Below, piece by piece: positions 47,205-55,489 of a DNA stretch of 64,000 nt (positions within the stretch are counted from its first letter, which is position 1; every line of letters starts with the position of its first letter). Location: NCBI RefSeq assembly GCF_900089075.1, contig NZ_LT593747.1, positions 62,001 to 126,000 of the forward strand. Reading direction: 5' to 3'. This stretch comes from Vaginella massiliensis (lineage in GTDB: Bacteria; Bacteroidota; Bacteroidia; Flavobacteriales; Weeksellaceae). A program made the translations under genes and the position numbers. A model generated the notes under the pieces. That model made no database searches, had not been told where the DNA came from, and saw only the letters and a program-made list of their open reading frames with translations.

Positions 47205-47247
47205 AAAAAAGCGTAACAAATTTAAAATTAAATTGTTACGCTTTTTT
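47205..47247 (-). terminator. Terminator of tRNA-Ser
   Basis: Perfect 15-bp stem 47205-47219/47233-47247 immediately after the tRNA 3' end on the minus strand. Confidence 0.85.
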
Positions 47248-47249
47248 TG

Positions 47250-47334
47250 CGGAGAGAGAGGGATTCGAACCCCCGGAGGTGTGACCCTCAACGGTTTTCA
47301 AGACCGCCGCATTCGACCACTCTGCCATCTCTCC
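47250..47334 (-). tRNA. tRNA-Ser (TGA)
   Basis: 85-nt type II tRNA. Acceptor GGAGAGA/TCTCTCC, discriminator G, anticodon loop CTTGAAA (TGA), long variable arm, T-arm GGGGG TTCGAAT CCCTC. CCA not encoded. Confidence 0.97.
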
Positions 47335-47476
47335 AGACGCAATCTATTGCGTGATTGCGACTGCAAATATAGAAGATTAGATGACATATTTGCAAATACT
47401 TTTTTAAAGTTTTTTACGAAATACATCTTATTGATTCGTTGTCAGTGAGATAAATTATCTTTTGACAGCATAATTT

Positions 47477-48529
47477 TTATTTTCTATAATTTCTGATGAG
47501 GAATTTCAGTCCCATTTCCAAAATTTCGCCCATCGATTGACATGCGTTGAAGCTGGTTTCGTGCGTGAATTTCAGCAAAGCTGTTTTCAGTTGTACTACG
47601 TTTTCGGTTGGCGCAATTTCATCTTTTTTCATTACCTCCATCAAATCTGTAAAATGGCGTTGACTGTTGAGTAGCCGTTTGGTGAGCAAGGAGCGTACTT
47701 CGCGTTGATACTGTAAAATAGAACTATTTTTGAGTTTTTCGTATACCAAATCGACCATCACACGATTTTCTTTGAAATATTGCGGACGATAAATTTTTAA
47801 GTTGCCCTCGTAGCATTGCTGATCAAAATCGATTGGTCTGATGCGGTAAATAACCTGATTGTAGTCGTGTATCGGAATTACGACATAGTTGTACGATCGC
47901 ATATCTCCCAATAAGCCCAAAAAACAGCGTTCGTTGAATTTTACGAACTCTTTCGCCAATTGTGATTTCTCGAGTTCGGAACAATTTTCTAAATGTTTTT
48001 CGATGAATAAGTCGCCTGGGATGCCCAAAATATGCTCTTCGATCAGCGTATCTTTATAAATCAAAAAATTGATGCGATGCGGCGATAACAAATCTTCCAG
48101 CTCCAGCCCATAAATACGCGATGCATCAGCTTTTTTTACATAATAATTGGTATAATTATCGTTCAGTATGTTTCGCACTTTTATCCGAAAAGGTCTCGAA
48201 TTGCCGAATGTGCAATATTCTATGCTGTCGACCGTGAGAAATGGCAGGTTTTCTTCATCACCATCCGAATGCAACAAATTGTAGATTCTTTTCAGATTAT
48301 CTTCGATTTCCCAACGCTCATGTTCGGCATAAAAGACGCTCAGCCACAAGGTGTCTTTCCCGTCAATATCCTCAACATGTGTATAGTCGGTAAAGCGCAA
48401 CAAATCTTCGTATTCTAATGCAATCTCGGTAAGGCGTTGATATTTTTCGAGATAATCGTGCAGAAAGGGTTGAATAGGATAAATGGGCTTTCTGAATTCG
48501 ATTTTTACGTCTTTTCTAAAAGGATTCAT
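47477..48529 (-). CDS. Conserved hypothetical with kinase-like catalytic motifs
   Basis: 350 aa, soluble. I do not recognise a named family. Around residues 205-240, FLGLLGDMRSYNYVVIPI and YRIRPIDFDQQC resemble the catalytic loop (GDxRxxN) and metal-binding DFD of protein- or aminoglycoside-kinase-fold phosphotransferases. A preceding HILGIPGDLFIEKHL may line the nucleotide site. It could phosphorylate a small molecule or protein. It is followed on the upstream side by VF530, 14 bp away, and is probably cotranscribed with it. Confidence 0.6.
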   Translation of the reverse strand: MNPFRKDVKIEFRKPIYPIQPFLHDYLEKYQRLTEIALEYEDLLRFTDYTHVEDIDGKDTLWLSVFYAEHERWEIEDNLKRIYNLLHSDGDEENLPFLTVDSIEYCTFGNSRPFRIKVRNILNDNYTNYYVKKADASRIYGLELEDLLSPHRINFLIYKDTLIEEHILGIPGDLFIEKHLENCSELEKSQLAKEFVKFNERCFLGLLGDMRSYNYVVIPIHDYNQVIYRIRPIDFDQQCYEGNLKIYRPQYFKENRVMVDLVYEKLKNSSILQYQREVRSLLTKRLLNSQRHFTDLMEVMKKDEIAPTENVVQLKTALLKFTHETSFNACQSMGEILEMGLKFLIRNYRK

Positions 48530-48543
48530 AGCAGGGCGAAGTT

Positions 48544-48810
48544 CTATTTTTTTTGTTTTTTGATGATCGTAAGGTATAAATTTTCTACTTTTTCTCTAGC
48601 CCAAGGAGTCCTTCTCAGGAATTTTAAAGACGAATTAAGGCTAGGATCATGCGTAAAACAACGAATGTTGATTTGCTCGCCAAGCCCTTCGAATCCGCCA
48701 TAATACAAGACCAACTCTTCGATGATGTCGACCAACTTTTTACCATGTAACGGATCATTAGAATGTTCTTCCACAGCTTTTTTTTTGTAAAAATAAGTTT
48801 TTCGTTTCAT
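48544..48810 (-). CDS. VF530/DUF2132 family small protein
   Basis: 88 aa from ATG 48810 (MKRKTYFYKKKAVEEHSN); the 17 extra residues of the longer frame are not typical. Signature NDPLHGKKLVDIIEELVLYYGGFEGLGEQI, IRCFTHDPSLNSSLKFLRRTPWAREKVE. VF530 proteins are small helical DNA-binding-like proteins with unproven function. Confidence 0.88.
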   Translation of the reverse strand: MKRKTYFYKKKAVEEHSNDPLHGKKLVDIIEELVLYYGGFEGLGEQINIRCFTHDPSLNSSLKFLRRTPWAREKVENLYLTIIKKQKK

Positions 48811-48929
48811 ATCTTGCGATAAAGTATAGGATTTAGAAAAAGTTTTTAAAGAGAGACACACATTGTCGTGATTATCCTGTATTTTTGATTTTTATTGCAA
48901 AAAGAAATCGTTTTACCATAATTGTACCC

Positions 48930-50135
48930 ATGAAAATTCTTCACACTGCAGATTGGCATTTAGGAAAAAAATTAGACCACTATACTCGTATAGAAGAGCA
49001 GATAGAGGTTTTGGACGAAATGGTATCCATTGCTGAGGAGCACGCTGTAGATATCGTGCTTGTTGCAGGTGATTTGTTCGATACTTTTCATCCCAGCACC
49101 GAAGCGGTTGATTTATTTTACAAAACTCTAAAACGATTGACAAAAAATGGCAAACGCCCTGTGATCGCAATTGCAGGCAACCACGATTCGCCAAGTTTTA
49201 TCGATGCGCCAGATCCGCTTGCACGCGAATGTGGCATTTTCCTGATTGGTTATCCGCAGGCGAAAGTTTTGCCAATAACTTTAGAAGACTTTAAGATTAC
49301 TCGTTCAGAAGTGGGTTTTATAGAATTGAAATTGCATTCTTACGATTATCCTTTTCGGTTGATTCATACACCTTATGCCAACGAACTGCGGTTGAAACAA
49401 TACTTTGGTGAGGAAAAAGAGCAAGGGCTCAATCAAGTGTTGGCTTCTCATTGGGGACAGCTGGCTCATGATTTTTGCGATTCTAATGGAGTGAATGTTT
49501 TGATGACGCACTTGTATATGAATAGTCGAGGAGCTGATTTGCTAGACGAACCAGAAGGTGAAAAACCATTGAAAATTGGGAATGCCGATTTGGTGTTTGC
49601 CGATGCTATTCCGCAAGCGATACAATATACGGCATTGGGGCATTTGCATGCTTATAACAATATTGGGTCTGATGAAAAACCTGTTGTTTATTCGTCATCT
49701 ATTTTACCGTATAGTTTTAGCGAAGCTGGTCAAGAAAAATTTGTGAATATAGTGGAACTCGAACCCAATCAACCCATAAGTCAAACTGCAATTCGTTTAC
49801 GTTCTGGTAAAAAGTTAGCTCGCAAATCTTTCACAAAAATCGAAGATGCCGTAAATTGGTTGAGTAGCAACCCCGATGTTTTGGTCGAACTTACCATAGA
49901 ATCATCAACCTATCTTACCGCAGAAGAACGTAAAATGCTTTATCAAAATCATGACGGAATTGTTTATTTGATACCCAAAGTACAAAACGATATTATTGCA
50001 CCCAACGTTACCCAAACCATCAATTTGGATCAGGATATACGAGATCTTTTCAGAGATTATTTCAAATCCAAACATCAACAAGAACCCAACAGTGAGCTCA
50101 TGCAGTTGTTCGACGAAATCAATCGTCTCGATTGA
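48930..50135 (+). CDS. sbcD: Exonuclease SbcD (Mre11-like)
   Basis: 401 aa from ATG 48930, giving MKILHTADWHLGKKLD. Metallophosphoesterase motifs: TADWHLG, LVAGDLFDTFHPS, IAGNHDSP (catalytic His), MTHLYM and TALGHLHAY. It is the nuclease partner of SbcC in hairpin and DNA-end processing. Unusually, asnA lies antisense between sbcD and sbcC, so the pair is not one operon here. A TATTTTTG at 48880-48887 is a possible -7. Confidence 0.95.
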   Translation: MKILHTADWHLGKKLDHYTRIEEQIEVLDEMVSIAEEHAVDIVLVAGDLFDTFHPSTEAVDLFYKTLKRLTKNGKRPVIAIAGNHDSPSFIDAPDPLARECGIFLIGYPQAKVLPITLEDFKITRSEVGFIELKLHSYDYPFRLIHTPYANELRLKQYFGEEKEQGLNQVLASHWGQLAHDFCDSNGVNVLMTHLYMNSRGADLLDEPEGEKPLKIGNADLVFADAIPQAIQYTALGHLHAYNNIGSDEKPVVYSSSILPYSFSEAGQEKFVNIVELEPNQPISQTAIRLRSGKKLARKSFTKIEDAVNWLSSNPDVLVELTIESSTYLTAEERKMLYQNHDGIVYLIPKVQNDIIAPNVTQTINLDQDIRDLFRDYFKSKHQQEPNSELMQLFDEINRLD

Positions 50136-51134
50136 TTACAGGAGTTGTATCCCGTGCTGTTGCAATTCTGTTTTTAGATTTTCGTCCCAAACACTCGACT
50201 GCACTTCGCCCACATGCTTTTTCTGTAAAAAGAACATGCAAAGTCTAGATTGTCCAATGCCACCGCCAATACTGTAAGGTAAGGATTCTGCCAAAATTTG
50301 TTGATGATAATGAAGCGATGATTTGTCTTCTTCGGCACGAATTTTCAGTTGCTTTTCCAAGGCAATTTTATCTACTCGAATTCCCATCGAAGACAATTCG
50401 ATACTGTGTCCCACAACTGGACTCCACACGATGAAATCACCGTTCAGTCCGTTGCCTATTTCGGTTGCGGTACTCCAATCGTCATAGTCGGCAGCTCTTC
50501 CGTCATGAGCTTTTCCACAAGAAAGTTCACCTCCAATGCCAATGATGAATACGGCGCCAAATTCTCTCGCAATCGCGTGTTCTCGTTCTTTTGCGGTAAG
50601 TGTAGGATATTTTTGATACAAGTCTTCTGCGGTAATAAAATGGATGCGCTCGGGCAATAATAGCGATGCTATAATGTTTTCTTGCAACAGCTGCGATTCT
50701 GTTTCTTTAAGGGCAGAAAATATTTTTTCGACCGTTGTTTTCAAAAAAGCTATCGTTCGGTCTTTTTTGGTGATGTGCATTTCCCAATCCCATTGGTCCA
50801 CATAGATCGAGTGCAAGGGTGAATAATCTTCGTCTGGTCTTAGCGCATGCATATCGGTAAGGATTCCTTCGTGTACCCGAATTTCGTATTCTTTCAGTTT
50901 TATTCTTTTCCATTTGGCAAGCGAGTGTACAATTACAGCTTGTGCATCTTGCAGTGCTTTCACTTTGAACTTTAATGGTCTTTCTAATCCATTCAGGTCG
51001 TCATTAATTCCCGTCCCATCCATTACCATAAGAGGCGATGAAATTTTGTGCAGTTGCAAAGCTTTTCTCAGTTTTTGTTGAAAAATGTTTTTGATTTCTT
51101 CAATTTTTCGTTCTGTTTGTAGTTTCGTTTCCAT
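50136..51134 (-). CDS. asnA: Aspartate-ammonia ligase (asparagine synthetase A)
   Basis: 332 aa. AsnA hallmarks: MVMDGTGINDDLNG near the start, AVIVHSLAKWKR, YDSPLHSIYVDQWDWE-like SPLHSIYVDQWDWEMHI, IGGELSCGKAHDGRAADYDDW and GGGIGQSRLCMFFL (class II aaRS-like ATP site). It makes Asn from Asp, ammonia and ATP. Its stop abuts the sbcD stop. Expression is probably controlled by the Asn-rich leader ORF and terminator at 51160-51360. Confidence 0.97.
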   Translation of the reverse strand: METKLQTERKIEEIKNIFQQKLRKALQLHKISSPLMVMDGTGINDDLNGLERPLKFKVKALQDAQAVIVHSLAKWKRIKLKEYEIRVHEGILTDMHALRPDEDYSPLHSIYVDQWDWEMHITKKDRTIAFLKTTVEKIFSALKETESQLLQENIIASLLLPERIHFITAEDLYQKYPTLTAKEREHAIAREFGAVFIIGIGGELSCGKAHDGRAADYDDWSTATEIGNGLNGDFIVWSPVVGHSIELSSMGIRVDKIALEKQLKIRAEEDKSSLHYHQQILAESLPYSIGGGIGQSRLCMFFLQKKHVGEVQSSVWDENLKTELQQHGIQLL

Positions 51135-51159
51135 ATGTTTAGCGATTTTTTTTAATAAA

Positions 51160-51188
51160 AAAAGCTTCTCAAAAGTTGAGAAGCTTGG
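51160..51188 (-). terminator. Attenuator-type terminator before asnA
   Basis: Perfect 11-bp hairpin: 51176-51186 pairs with 51162-51172, triloop, followed on the minus strand by T7. It lies about 26 bp before the asnA ATG and downstream of the Asn-rich leader ORF, so it would cut transcription before asnA. The 5' arm (51178-51183 plus 51185-51186) can instead pair with the leader at 51235-51242, with one bulged G. Confidence 0.85.
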
Positions 51189-51218
51189 GAAATTTGTTGT
51201 ACAATATATTTTATAATG

Positions 51219-51305
51219 CTATACTTTGGTCCATAACTTCTCTGTTCGAATCTGGTTAGAATTCAAATTATTATTAGAAAAATTATTTACCGCAGTATAT
51301 TTCAT
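51219..51305 (-). CDS. asnA leader peptide, Asn-rich, 28 aa
   Basis: ATG 51305 to TAG 51219: MKYTAVNNFSNNNLNSNQ then IRTEKLWTKV. Seven of 28 codons are Asn (positions 7, 8, 11, 12, 13, 15, 17), clustered before the possible antiterminator arm (codons 22-24). A consensus promoter lies 26 bp upstream and an intrinsic terminator plus asnA lie downstream. Inferred role: ribosome stalling at Asn codons when charged tRNA-Asn is low allows read-through into asnA. Not shown experimentally here. Confidence 0.8.
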   Translation of the reverse strand: MKYTAVNNFSNNNLNSNQIRTEKLWTKV

Positions 51306-51330
51306 GTTTTCCTGATGGTTTTCGTTCTCA

Positions 51331-51360
51331 CAAATATAAAAAAATATTTTACACATCAAA
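51331..51360 (-). promoter_or_regulatory. Promoter of the asnA leader
   Basis: Minus strand: -33 TTTG (51357-51360), 18-bp spacer, -7 TATATTTG (51331-51338). Full Bacteroidota consensus. Confidence 0.8.
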
Positions 51361-51410
51361 ACAATCTTTTGGCGTCTGAATAATTTTAATAAATTCAATT
51401 CGATTATCGT

Positions 51411-51418
51411 TAATTTTG
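51411..51418 (+). promoter_or_regulatory. -7 element of sbcC
   Basis: TAATTTTG, 29 bp before ATG 51447. Confidence 0.4.
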
Positions 51419-51446
51419 TTGTCCTAATTTTAATCGCTTTGTTACT

Positions 51447-54400
51447 ATGATTCCTGTAAAACTCACGTTAGAAGGCTTGTATTCTTATCAAGAACGTCAA
51501 ACTATTGATTTTTCTGATCTAATTGATGCCGGATTGTTTGGGATTTTTGGAACCGTAGGTTCAGGGAAATCATCAATTTTAGAAGCGATCAGTTTTGCTT
51601 TGTACGGTGAAATCGAACGACTAAATTCCAAAGAGCGAAGGGCTTACAATATGATGAATTTGAAGTCGAACCGCTCTTATATCGAATTTGATTTCTATAA
51701 TTTCGAAGACCGACTTTTTCGTGCTACAAAAGAATTCAAACGGAATTCTAAACGGTATGATGATGTCGGTACGGTAACTTCTAATCTATACGAGTTCAAG
51801 GATAATAAATGGTTTCCGCTAGAGAGCGTAAATATCGAACCGATTATTGGGCTAAGTTACACAAACTTCAAACGTACAATCATCATTCCGCAAGGGCAAT
51901 TCAAAGAGTTTTTAGAATTGAGCGAGACCAATCGAACAACAATGTTGAAAGAAATTTTCAACCTCGATCGTTACGATTTGCAAGAACGAGCTGCAACTTT
52001 AGTGAAAGAAAATTCGGCCCAAATCAACCAAATGGAAGGGAAGTTGCAGGGTTTTGAAGCGATTAACGAAGAAGTAATTGAAAATCAAAAAAATCAATTG
52101 GCGCAAATACTCGAAGAATGGCAAAAAGCAAAGTCAAAGGTTGAGGAAGCTCAAGAAAAATTTCAACATTTAAAATTGATAAAGGCTGATTTTCAATTGT
52201 TAGCGTCCAAAGAAGCCGAATTTGAAAAGCTGACCGAAAAGAAACGATTTGTAGACGAACAAGAGCAAATATTAAAAGAATTCGAACAGCTACAATCGCT
52301 TTTTTCTCATGATTTGAGGTTGCAGAAAAAATTGACTCAAGCTATTTCTGCCCAGCAAAAACTTATCGAAAAAGAAACCAAAACTGCAGAAATTTTAATT
52401 CAAAAACTGACTGCCCTTACAGCAAAAAAAGAACAATTGCAACAAGAATATGCGACCTTGGAAGATCGCAAAATCGAAGTTCGGGATTTAGAATTTTTAG
52501 TGAAAATCGTAGAAAATCAGGCAACATCGAAAGATTTGGAAGTTCGGGTAAAAAACGGTTTGAAAGAGGTAGAACAGGTAGAAAATGCTAAAAATAAAAT
52601 CACTCAAAAAATCGTAGCGTTAGAAACTGAAATTGAGGCATTTAATAGCAGCTTGATTGATGATGAATTGTTGATGAAAATAGAAAAATGGTTTCTGGAA
52701 TTGAAAACTCTACAAAGCGAACAATCGAAAATAAACGATTCAATTCGCCAGAATTCCGAGCAAATTTCTGCAATCAGCGCAACGTTGAGATCCGAAAATA
52801 TTAATTTATCGGATTTTGATTTTCAGTCGAAACAAAAATTTGATTTGCTCAACGATCAAGAAAAAAAATTATCGCGCGAAAGGCAACAATTGTCCATACA
52901 AGAAAAATTGTCGACCTATGCTCAGAATCTGCACAACGGCGAGGCTTGTCCGCTTTGCGGTTCTACAGAACATCCCAACATTGTGCATATAGAAGATGTT
53001 ACGAATGCGCTGACGACAATTGAAGAAAAATTGAATGCGGTCAAATCAGCTCGTGAACACGAACATCAAATCAAAACAAAAGTAGAGCAATTTCGTTCGC
53101 AATTGCAAATTTTTGAAGAGCAGTTGCAAAAAGATAAACAACAACTTTCGATCATTGAAAACAAGGCAAAAGAACACCAAAAAGCCTTCGAATGGACGAT
53201 TGTTGAGCCAAATGAAAGTCTTTTTTCGAAACTCAAACAAGAGAATTTGAGTAAGAAAAACCACTTGAAAAAGCTTCAGAATGAATTGAAAAATGAGCGA
53301 GAAGTCTTGCAAAAAGCTATAGAAAATGTAGATAAATACAAACATTATGTAGAAAAATTTCAATCGCAATTGCAGGTTTTAATATCGCAAATTGAACTCA
53401 ATCGAACGTATCTCAAACGCTTAGATTTCGAAGAGTTTGTACAAAAAACTCAAGAAGAACTAATACAAATACATCAAAATAGCATAGAAAAGATACAGAA
53501 ATTGGAGCAAGAATACGAAGCTTGTAACCAAGAATTAATCGAGATTACGCCAAAAATTTCTTCTCAAACAACGCTCTTGACAACAGCTAAAAATCGTTTA
53601 GACGAATTGAAAACGGAGTCTGATGAATTGCAGCAAAGATTTTTAGCCAACATGCAAGCGCATCAAAAATCGAGTATGGAAGAAATCGAAAAGGTTTTAA
53701 CTAAAACCTTGAATGTAAGTGAAATGAAAAAAGAAATACAACAGTTTACCATTCAGTTTTCTGCTTTACAATTACAGCTGACCGAGTTGAAATCGAAGTT
53801 GAAAGCAGTTGTGTATGATGAAGAATCCTATCTTTTGGCCGAAAAACAACTTACCGAAAACGAAGAATCGTTGAACATTTTTACAGAGAAAAAAGCAACC
53901 CTCTCGTCAGAAATTTCTCGACTTTCAACCGAATTCGAGAAGAAAAAAAATCTAATACTCGAATTCGAAAAACTGCAAAAAAGACAAGAAAACTTGAGGC
54001 TGATGAGCAACTTATTCAAAGGAGCAGGTTTTGTGAGGTATGTCTCGTTGATTTTTCTACGGCAATTGTGCGACAACGCCAATGTTCGTTTTCATCGAAT
54101 GACCCGCAATCAATTGAGCTTGCAGGTAAACGACAAAGGAGATTTCGAAATCATCGATTATTTGAACGAAGGGCGTGCTAGAAGCGTAAAAACCTTGTCG
54201 GGCGGACAGGCTTTTCAGGCGTCGTTGAGTTTGGCTTTGGCGCTTGCAGAAAGTGTGCAATCGCAGGTAAAATCATCCAAAAACTTTTTCTTTATAGACG
54301 AAGGTTTTGGGACGCAAGATGCCGATGCGGTGAATGTAGTTTTCGAGACTTTGATGAGTTTGCAAAAAGACCAAAGAATTGTGGGTATTATCTCGCACGT

Positions 54401-54482
54401 TGAAGAGTTGAAAGAACGCATTCCTAAAGCACTCACGATAACGAAAGACGAACAAAAAGGTAGTTTTATCAATATAGTATAA
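51447..54482 (+). CDS. sbcC: SMC-family ATPase SbcC (Rad50-like)
   Basis: 1011 aa. N-terminal Walker A FGTVGSGKSSILEAISFALYG, long coiled coils broken by the zinc hook GEACPLCGSTEHP (about residue 505), C-terminal signature VKTLSGGQAFQASLSLALALAES and Walker B FFFIDEGFGTQD. With SbcD it forms the DNA-end and hairpin nuclease. Intact. A 40-codon ORF follows, then a terminator. Confidence 0.96.
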   Translation: MIPVKLTLEGLYSYQERQTIDFSDLIDAGLFGIFGTVGSGKSSILEAISFALYGEIERLNSKERRAYNMMNLKSNRSYIEFDFYNFEDRLFRATKEFKRNSKRYDDVGTVTSNLYEFKDNKWFPLESVNIEPIIGLSYTNFKRTIIIPQGQFKEFLELSETNRTTMLKEIFNLDRYDLQERAATLVKENSAQINQMEGKLQGFEAINEEVIENQKNQLAQILEEWQKAKSKVEEAQEKFQHLKLIKADFQLLASKEAEFEKLTEKKRFVDEQEQILKEFEQLQSLFSHDLRLQKKLTQAISAQQKLIEKETKTAEILIQKLTALTAKKEQLQQEYATLEDRKIEVRDLEFLVKIVENQATSKDLEVRVKNGLKEVEQVENAKNKITQKIVALETEIEAFNSSLIDDELLMKIEKWFLELKTLQSEQSKINDSIRQNSEQISAISATLRSENINLSDFDFQSKQKFDLLNDQEKKLSRERQQLSIQEKLSTYAQNLHNGEACPLCGSTEHPNIVHIEDVTNALTTIEEKLNAVKSAREHEHQIKTKVEQFRSQLQIFEEQLQKDKQQLSIIENKAKEHQKAFEWTIVEPNESLFSKLKQENLSKKNHLKKLQNELKNEREVLQKAIENVDKYKHYVEKFQSQLQVLISQIELNRTYLKRLDFEEFVQKTQEELIQIHQNSIEKIQKLEQEYEACNQELIEITPKISSQTTLLTTAKNRLDELKTESDELQQRFLANMQAHQKSSMEEIEKVLTKTLNVSEMKKEIQQFTIQFSALQLQLTELKSKLKAVVYDEESYLLAEKQLTENEESLNIFTEKKATLSSEISRLSTEFEKKKNLILEFEKLQKRQENLRLMSNLFKGAGFVRYVSLIFLRQLCDNANVRFHRMTRNQLSLQVNDKGDFEIIDYLNEGRARSVKTLSGGQAFQASLSLALALAESVQSQVKSSKNFFFIDEGFGTQDADAVNVVFETLMSLQKDQRIVGIISHVEELKERIPKALTITKDEQKGSFINIV

Positions 54483-54538
54483 AAGATTTTGGCATGATAC
54501 TTGGATTGTTCTATGCAATACCATAAAACTCGAAAAAT

Positions 54539-54661
54539 ATGAACATCCAGATTAGCAACCAGAATTTAGTTCAAATGATGATGAACACTGGTGAAAAGGT
54601 AAAAATAGAAGAATATTTGAGCGCGCTCATGGAGCGAGTGAAAATAGAAACTCAAGCATAA
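54539..54661 (+). CDS. 40-aa small protein after sbcC
   Basis: ATG 54539: MNIQISNQNLVQMMMNTGEKV..., ending VKIETQA, TAA at 54659-54661 and merging with the terminator. Gln/Asn/Met-rich start and a predicted helix (KIEEYLSALMERVKIE). The placement, 57 bp after sbcC and right before a terminator, suggests a real cotranscribed small protein. Function unknown. Confidence 0.5.
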   Translation: MNIQISNQNLVQMMMNTGEKVKIEEYLSALMERVKIETQA

Positions 54662-54697
54662 AAAAATCCTCAGTGCGTCGACTGAGGATTTTTTTTG
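54661..54697. terminator. Terminator, sbcC unit/phnA
   Basis: Perfect 14-bp stem 54661-54674/54681-54694, six-base loop, T-run. It lies between convergent genes. Confidence 0.9.
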
Positions 54698-54708
54698 AAA
54701 TTTATTTT

Positions 54709-55281
54709 TTATAATTGTTTCTTTACAAATTTTGTTAAGATTACAATTGTTTGTCCGTCAACTTTTCCTTCAATTTGCTCGTGGTTGTCATGTACTAAGC
54801 GAATATTGCGTACAGCCGTCCCGATTTTTGCATTGAGCGAAGAGCCTTTCACATCCAAATCTTTGATCAAAGTTACGGTATCGCCCGAGACCAAAATATT
54901 GCCGTTCGAATCTTTGTGTAATTCGCCACCCTCGTCTTTGCCAGCCTTTGCCCATTCTAGCGTATTGTCGTCCAGATACAACATATCCAAAGCCTCGCTT
55001 GCCCAAGCTTCATTTTGTAAGCGGTTGAGCAATCGCCAAGCAACTACTTGTACGGCTGGAACTTCGCTCCACATGGCAGTTGGCAAAATCCTTTCCCAGA
55101 AATTGGCATCCATTTCTGCTCGACGCTCGATTTGCGCTTTGCATTTTTCTGCAATATAAATACAACGATTCGGATCGTTGGCTGCATTTGGTTGCACTTC
55201 GTAAACTGATAAATCTTCGGTAGAACCGCTCAATTCGCATTTGTTGCCACTTCGTTGTTTCAATTGATCTTCTAATTTCAT
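54709..55281 (-). CDS. PhnA-domain protein
   Basis: 190 aa. N-terminal GNKCELSGSTEDLSVYEV (the zinc-ribbon region of PhnA proteins, with reduced cysteines), a helical middle, and the PhnA C-terminal domain DSNGNILVSGDTVTLIKDLDVKGSS followed by GTAVRNIRL. PhnA is not the phosphonoacetate hydrolase; its function is unclear. Single gene. Confidence 0.85.
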   Translation of the reverse strand: MKLEDQLKQRSGNKCELSGSTEDLSVYEVQPNAANDPNRCIYIAEKCKAQIERRAEMDANFWERILPTAMWSEVPAVQVVAWRLLNRLQNEAWASEALDMLYLDDNTLEWAKAGKDEGGELHKDSNGNILVSGDTVTLIKDLDVKGSSLNAKIGTAVRNIRLVHDNHEQIEGKVDGQTIVILTKFVKKQL

Positions 55282-55489
55282 TCTAAATTTTTTCCTAAAA
55301 TTAACAAAACCTTTTCAGATAGGCGAAGTTTCGGCATGCCAAATATTGCTTTTCTATTTTTGATTATTAATTATACTTGTCATCATTTGTAAATATTTCA
55401 CAAATCTGCCATTGATTCACCGATTTTAAAGCTCAATAAAAGTTCCAACCCAAAAGAATTTTCTATATTCGTCATATAAAATTACAAAA

